From NCBI GenBank assembly GCA_003952965.2, contig CM025852.1, positions 22,538,280 through 22,602,279 on the forward strand: DNA of 64,000 nucleotides. The letters run 5' to 3'. Shown one piece after another: positions 60,481-64,000 of this stretch. Origin of the DNA: Morella rubra (taxonomy: Eukaryota > Streptophyta > Magnoliopsida > Fagales > Myricaceae). The notes under the pieces were generated by a model that was not told where the DNA came from, searched no databases, and saw only the letters and a list, made by a program, of their open reading frames with translations. The position numbers and the translations under genes were made by a program. How positions within the stretch are numbered: position 1 is the first letter of the stretch; the number at the start of each line of letters is the position of its first letter.

Positions 60481-61029
60481 TCTTAACTTTTCAAAAAGCA
60501 GCCCGTGGGTTTATTATAAAGGGTTAAAAAATCAAAGTGATAAACGTTTGCACTCCGCATGGTCATGATAATTTGGTGGATAATTTTATTTGGGATGCAA
60601 AATGGAGTGTAAAAATTTTTCTTCTTTTGATGTTACAAATTATAATTGAGTTGTTGGTATGAGCTTGTTTAAATATGAGACTAAAAATATATTAGTTTCA
60701 ATATTAGATTATAATTTAATAATTTCAATATTTATTGTCTTGTTCACTTCAATTTAGATCATTTAATATTTGATAATATTTTGATCGGTGGCACAGCCTA
60801 CCAGTATTCACATAAAATAGAGGACCAAAAACTTTGGAATTCAAAATTCATGCGTTACTCGTCTATCAAAATCTTATTAGTGAGGAGTTCTTACAAAATT
60901 TAGAACCAATCTTTGTGGGTTTGTAGCATACAAAGCTATAAGTTATTTAGAAATTAAATTTGGGGATAGCAAATGAAAGAGGAGATCTATCTTCCAGCCT
61001 TCGAAAGTAATGGATCTTCAATATTCCAA

Positions 61030-63116
61030 CTACAAATAGAGGAAATGGCACCCATCATAACCTGCAGTGAACATTAAAAAAAAAATGGAAAAGAGAATTA
61101 GGTTAATAATAACTAATTGCATATAAGTTGGTCTGATTATTAAAAAAAAAATAAATATGAATATACTTTTCACCCATCAACTATCGGATTTTTGACACAT
61201 TGCAACATCTAACTATCAATATTAGAAAATTTTTACCGTCTGTCCGTTCGATAATAATAACTATGAGAACATAATGAATTGACAACATCTTCAATATACG
61301 AAAAAAGGGTAAAGGACATCATCGTCATTTTAGTCTAAAATGTTAATAAGGTGTAATATATAAAAACCGGTAGTTTATGATACAATATGTTGAACCCTGA
61401 TAATTGATGAGTGAAAAATTATTTTTATACCAAAAAAAAAAAAATTAATACCTTTTCTTTGGCACATTTAATTTAGTATATAAAAAATATTTATATCATT
61501 ATATGGGATCGAAATTTATTAGTTTGGACGTAAGGACCGGCAAGTAGGTGGTATGTTTATTGTGTCATTTTATGGTAGATTTTGAAGTTAACTCACTTGG
61601 ATCAACCGTGACAAGCATGGCTGTCCCTCCGAACTCGCACGTGCCACCGGCCACCTTGGTCCTTTGCCAGTAGCTATTGAAAGCGTATGAAGCGTGTGCA
61701 AACAAGGTGTTGGGCTGAAAGCATGATCCCTGGGGCAGGATCGAATCGCAATCGGCTCCAGACCAACATGCATAGTCCATAGCTTCCTGAATGATTGGGT
61801 CAGGCACCGTTGGCTTAGCCACACACCAGAGGGCTCTGCCCGAGGCAGTGTTCGGAGGAGGCGGTGGCACGGTCGGTGGGGGAAACACCACAGGCGGTTC
61901 AAAAACTGGTGGGCTTGGAACAAACCCGGTAGGAGACGGAACATATGAAGGTGGGCTTGGAACAAACCCAGTAGGAGATGGAACATATGACGGTGGGCTT
62001 GGGACATAAATTGGTGGGCTGGGCTCATAATAAGGTGGGCTCAATGTGGACCCAGGTGGGCTTGGAATGTAGATAGGGGGACTGGGTACAACTTCTGGCG
62101 AGCCAGGGACAATGCTGGGTGGGCTTGGAAGAATTTCTGGTGGGTAAGGGGTAGGAGTAAATTCCGGTGTGCCGGGAATCGTGCCTTCTGGGCTTGGAGG
62201 TGGGCTTAGGGATGGAAGAACTGGTGGCAGATAGAAATAGGGTGCTGATGGTGGAGACGACGGTGTGTATCCTGCAGGAGCTGGAATGGTTGTGGAGGGA
62301 GTTCCGGGGGTATTGGGTGGATAAAGGCAGTAGGGAGGAGTATTTTCTGGCAAGGGCATCGGACCTAGTGACTCGAATGGGGGTAAAGAAAATGGTGAAC
62401 TTACACTGTACCCAACTGATTCCAGCAATGGATTAATATTCAAGTGCTTTGTTACTCTCAATTTCTTTGTGGTTTTGATGACTGAACTTCTGGGATGTCT
62501 TGGACGCCTGAATGGTTGCACTGTTCTTCTTGCTTCTGCTTGACAAAATAGAGGGGCTTTGTCAGCTGATATAACCATGTGATATTTGCTTATTTACTGC
62601 TTGATTGCTCCATTCTTTGTATTCACAGTAGTAATTCTACATAGATTTCAGTTCCTGGCCTTTGAACAATGAATTCCTCTCATGATCTGCGTGCTGGTAA
62701 TTGAAAAGTGGCCAATAGTGTACAAATCGTACAGAAAGATTGCGATTGCAGAGCATTAGAGAAAAAGAAAAAGAAAAAAGTGCATAGAAACATAACAAGT
62801 AAGCAAGCTGCAGTGATTAAAAAGTTTATACACGTGCACAGAGGATCAGATGTTCTCCGAGGTAAGAATTGCTTCTTGGTGAGTAATAGACCAAAAAACT
62901 AGAACTCCTCAAAAGAAAAAGAACAAAATGTTGAACAATTGGCAGTCGATATGAGAGTCTTTAACTAGTTTGCTAGTGGGATTACTACTGCATATAATCT
63001 CTGCCTATATATTTTCTGCAGACAAGTGACTTACCGCAATCAGTGAAGAGAATGGCTGCAATGGTTATATGGAGAAGTAGAAAGCGAACTCTCTTGTAAC
63101 CTCTGCTTGTCTCCAT
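61030..63116 (-). CDS. Secreted proline-rich protein with C-terminal X8 (CBM43) domain
   Basis: X8 domains bind beta-1,3-glucan (callose) and occur in plasmodesmal callose-binding proteins and at the ends of glucanases; a cell-wall role is inferred. Three exons on minus: 63116-63035, 62535-61597 and 61061-61030, joining to 350 residues. Exon 1 begins METSRGYKRVRFLLLH and encodes a hydrophobic signal peptide ending near Cys27. Exon 2 opens with an Arg-rich stretch, then about 150 residues of PSPP-type repeats, including two 42-bp (14-residue) tandem units with PSYVPSPTGFV, then the X8 domain from ALWCVAKP to MLVTVDP. The single-exon reading would stop at KSTIK and lack the sixth X8 cysteine; splicing at CCAA/GTGAGT to the 32-nt exon 3 gives DPSYDGCHFLYL and restores it. 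No obvious GPI-anchor tail follows. Intron 2 contains a fold-back MITE. Confidence 0.88.
61139..61450. repeat. Fold-back MITE-like element in intron 2 of the X8 gene
   Basis: The left part (cttttcacccatcaactatc ... acattgcaacat, near 61166-61210) is matched in inverse orientation by the right part (tacaatatgttgaaccctg ... tgatgagtgaaaaa, near 61380-61422) with moderate identity. Both ends border A-rich runs. No coding sequence. Confidence 0.6.
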
Positions 63117-64000
63117 GGCTTCCCACAACGTCCAGAACTTCCAAGTATAGCTTTGTCACACACCAACTCCACACCAATCATAGAACACAAGCCTGCGCAA
63201 GGGATTTATATGTTGGAGGGTACCCTTGAATTGGGCAAAGCCTGGGTGCGGGGGACAAGTGGCTAGGTCGGCCATAAAGATTTATTCTTTAGCAGGGAAG
63301 CTTTGCTATACAGTCACTTTGCTCAAAGATGTGCAAGTGAAGTAATACAGAAAGGGATAAAAAGAACTCAAAGAAGGTGTATTTTAAGGGAAGTTGCTCA
63401 TCGGCTGTGTATCATCTTTTGCCCTGTTATTTTTTTTGCATGTTGGCATCTATGCTTGCTTGGTACTGGAACAAATCAAAGCGTGGTTTTTTCTGCCTTT
63501 TTGTTTTGCTTGCTTTCTACTCAAAGTTCTCCATCTCTTTCTCCTGGAGGGCCAAACAAGATCCTTGTCGTATAGCTCTAATGGCTCTATATACAGGATA
63601 GTTTATATGTATATTGATCATTTGCTTAAAAAAAAGCATACTGATCTTTTTTGTTATTTTAATTAGATGCTGATAAAGCAATTCCTTACAAGCTTTGCCT
63701 TATAGGTTGTAGCCTTCCCCATATATCCGCATTCAAAAGTGTTTAATCTGTGAACTTTATGGTTACTTCTTAGGTATAAAAACACAGAAAGATCTCGATT
63801 TTCTATAAAATAAAATAAAAAAAAAAAAAAAAAAAAAAGAGAAAGAAACTTATGTGAGATGGTTACCTGTGGAAGCCATAGATTCTTCTGTGTTGCAGAT
63901 TGATATGGAGTTTACGAATCCTTCGTACAAACGTAGGATTAGACCAACATAGTTTTGAACCATGCCTTGAGAAACCTTTTACACTTGACGGATAACGGCT
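63117..64000. other. Upstream of the X8 gene; possible partial exon at the right edge
   Basis: 63117-63850 is non-coding as far as I can see, with a long A run near 63818-63838. On the minus strand 64000-63868 is open for about 44 codons without stop and ends before gtaacc, with a basic composition (FVRRIRKLHINLQHRR). It could be the start of an exon of a gene lying to the right, or chance. Confidence 0.25.

Larger units (their letters stand above)
57955..61029. other. Intergenic region between IMPDH and the X8 gene
   Basis: The IMPDH promoter and leader occupy the left few hundred bases, with a short G-run near 58020. The rest holds a candidate terminal-inverted-repeat element (58481-60480) with a GC-rich minisatellite inside, then plain AT-rich DNA. 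No gene is supported. Confidence 0.65.

Noticed and set aside
61588..62028. 146-codon minus-strand frame inside the X8 gene
   Set aside because: It is an alternative frame of the proline-codon repeats; the X8 frame is clearly the coding one.
1..64000. CRISPR array, bacterial operon, tRNA or rRNA genes
   Set aside because: No regularly spaced repeats of CRISPR type, no prokaryotic gene organisation, and no cloverleaf or rRNA sequence noticed on either strand.

Overview
The window is nuclear DNA from a flowering plant, most likely a woody eudicot. Genes are split by many GT-AG introns, intergenic DNA is AT-rich, and introns carry LINE, LTR, hAT and MITE debris. The products are typical plant proteins: plant-type succinate-semialdehyde dehydrogenase, ALIS/CDC50, ent-kaurene synthase and an X8-domain protein. 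The LINE 3' end (poly-T, then GAYAAGTAA in plus-strand orientation) hints at a tree genome such as Fagales, but this is only an impression. Exon boundaries below were read by hand from splice sites, reading-frame continuity and remembered family motifs.

Layout: (1) 545-14190, minus: mitochondrial succinate-semialdehyde dehydrogenase, 16 exons visible, C-terminal exons beyond the left edge; large introns hold LINE and LTR-like pieces. (2) 14191-19011: intergenic with two Tourist-like MITEs and a fold-back element. (3) 19012-24067, plus: ALA-interacting subunit (ALIS, CDC50/LEM3 family), 8 exons, complete. (4) 25574-32820, minus: RlmI-like rRNA m5C methyltransferase with PUA domain, 8 exons, complete; introns contain a solo copia-type LTR, a hAT element with perfect 8-bp target duplication, an 89-bp-arm hairpin and a LINE fragment. 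(5) 33.8 kb: a broken ent-kaurene synthase exon. (6) 35743-36538: 796 Ns. (7) 36539-47346: the 10.8 kb before the gap repeated almost exactly, including a second intact methyltransferase and second kaurene-synthase relic. Both repeat boundaries coincide with the gap edges, so this is probably an assembly artefact (unmerged overlapping or allelic contigs). (8) 47479-52399, plus: ent-kaurene synthase, 14 exons, complete. (9) 53653-57954, minus: IMP dehydrogenase, 4 exons, complete. (10) 57955-61029: intergenic with a GC-rich minisatellite inside a possible 2-kb terminal-inverted-repeat element. (11) 61030-63116, minus: secreted proline-rich X8 (CBM43) protein, 3 exons including a 32-nt last exon.

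The genes do not form an obvious pathway cluster; they cover GABA-shunt metabolism, lipid flippase chaperoning, rRNA modification, gibberellin biosynthesis, guanine nucleotide synthesis and cell wall. I see no clearly novel system. The points most worth checking are the gap-flanking duplication, the long intronic hairpin, the kaurene-synthase relic next to an intact gene, two candidate GC-AG introns, and the LINE trace near an SSADH splice acceptor.
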